Shown here piece by piece: positions 63,596-64,000 of a DNA stretch of 64,000 nucleotides. Numbering within the stretch: the first letter of the stretch is position 1; the number at the start of each line of letters is the position of its first letter. The stretch covers positions 222,943-286,942 of the forward strand of contig NZ_JAVIFU010000002.1 of NCBI RefSeq assembly GCF_031157315.1, given 5' to 3'. The translations under genes were made by a program, and so were the position numbers. The notes beneath the pieces were generated by a model. The model ran no database searches. It worked only from the letters and a program-made list of their open reading frames with translations, and had not been told where the DNA came from. The DNA is from Paenibacillus sp. LHD-38. Lineage in GTDB: Bacteria; Bacillota; Bacilli; Paenibacillales; Paenibacillaceae.

Positions 63596-64000
63596 CCCTC
63601 TCTATAAGGATTATACTTTTCTTTGAAATTGTCAATATTTTTATTCATATACTTATTATGTATATTCGGGTTAGGATTCACTTGGCATCTGTTTTTGCGC
63701 GCGGTTCGTAGCAATAATGCGCATATATGTATCAATAATAATCCCTAAAAGGTGGTAATCATCAATTGTGGATTTGGACATCGAAATTGAGTCTGTTTGC
63801 TCCTCTACCTTTTATTTTAATACTTCTATATTAATCTACTATAAGACTAAATAACTAAAAAAGCCCCCGAATGAGGAGAGTCCTGCAAAACGAATACAGT
63901 TTCTGTAAAATGGAGCCCAGTACCCTGTTGGTACTGGGTTTGTTGTATAATGGAAGAAAAGTAAAAGCGAGATGAGCCTGTTGTTGCATGCCGGTAAACA
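63596..64000. other. Terminal gap without identified gene
   Basis: The 405 bases after the beta-helix gene start hold its presumed promoter and AT-rich sequence. No convincing protein gene was seen. A short frame opens at the right edge (after a TATAAT-like box at about 63950) and may be the start of a gene that continues beyond the window. Confidence 0.4.
63916..63938 (+). repeat. Perfect hairpin near the right edge
   Basis: cccagtacc / ggtactggg, a 9-bp perfect stem with a 5-nt loop, followed by TTTGTTG and a TATAATGG box. It could be a weak terminator or the structured left end of a mobile element; the window stops before this can be judged. Confidence 0.4.

Noticed and set aside
1..64000. 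CRISPR arrays or intact insertion sequences
   Set aside because: No regularly spaced direct repeats and no transposase-like protein were seen; the dispersed repeats are non-coding and irregularly spaced.
63940..64000. Transposase gene start at the right edge
   Set aside because: A promoter-like box and a short open frame are present but too little sequence remains to identify a gene.

Overview
The window looks like chromosome of a low-to-mid GC, endospore-forming Firmicute of the Paenibacillus type. The signs are spore genes (a germinant-receptor operon, an H-type small acid-soluble spore protein, a Spo0E-like phosphatase), Bacillales regulatory parts (a T-box leader on proS, CcpA with cre-like sites, strong AGGAGG ribosome sites), and YesS/YtcQ/YteR-type pectin genes arranged as in Bacillus and Paenibacillus. 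No prophage, CRISPR array or intact transposon was seen.

Layout. 0-16 kb is core metabolism and regulation: the 3' part of acuC facing a ccpA-mtnN pair; a VanZ-like protein; a DJ-1/PfpI protein; a ptsG-ptsI pair with no ptsH between them; a Gln/Asn-rich protein of unknown role; a CoA-binding protein; aroK-aroA; gnd; and proS behind a T-box. 16.6-29.8 kb is a block of exporters: an LnrLMN-like ABC operon divergent from its LnrJK-like two-component pair, a SwrC-like RND pump, an ABC exporter with its own TetR repressor and a pair of operators around the promoter, and an MFS drug pump. speA (arginine decarboxylase family) follows.

32.3-37.8 kb is a germinant-receptor operon with an unusual order: small membrane protein, GerB, GerA, GerC, then a second small membrane protein and a second GerB. 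Next to it, facing the other way, are a LysM-GMC oxidoreductase fusion and a sugar isomerase/epimerase-like TIM barrel. 40.2-46.6 kb holds many small genes, several of them short and easily missed (YjfB-like, Spo0E-like, a 56-residue membrane protein), a decayed histidine-kinase fragment, and one tRNA-Val(GAC).

46.6-58.8 kb contains ung and a plant-polysaccharide locus: an AraC-type membrane sensor (YesS/YtdP-like), a lipoprotein plus two permeases (YtcQ/YteP/YtcP-like), a large alpha-toroid-like protein of unknown activity, a GH105-like unsaturated rhamnogalacturonyl hydrolase, and a LacI regulator. Two cre-like sites tie this locus to CcpA, whose gene is also in the window. The last 5 kb has an RDD protein, an RNase H-like protein, a Gln-rich coiled coil, sspH behind a probable SigG promoter, and a large secreted beta-helix protein that appears to start at AUU.

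The observations most worth following are: the duplicated D-B module of the germination operon; the LysM-GMC/isomerase pair beside it; a dispersed intergenic repeat family with four copies or fragments; the AUU start; an EPSP synthase with changed glyphosate-loop residues; the paired TetR operators; and the unclassified 596-residue protein in the pectin locus. All functional calls come from reading sequence motifs; no database search was run.
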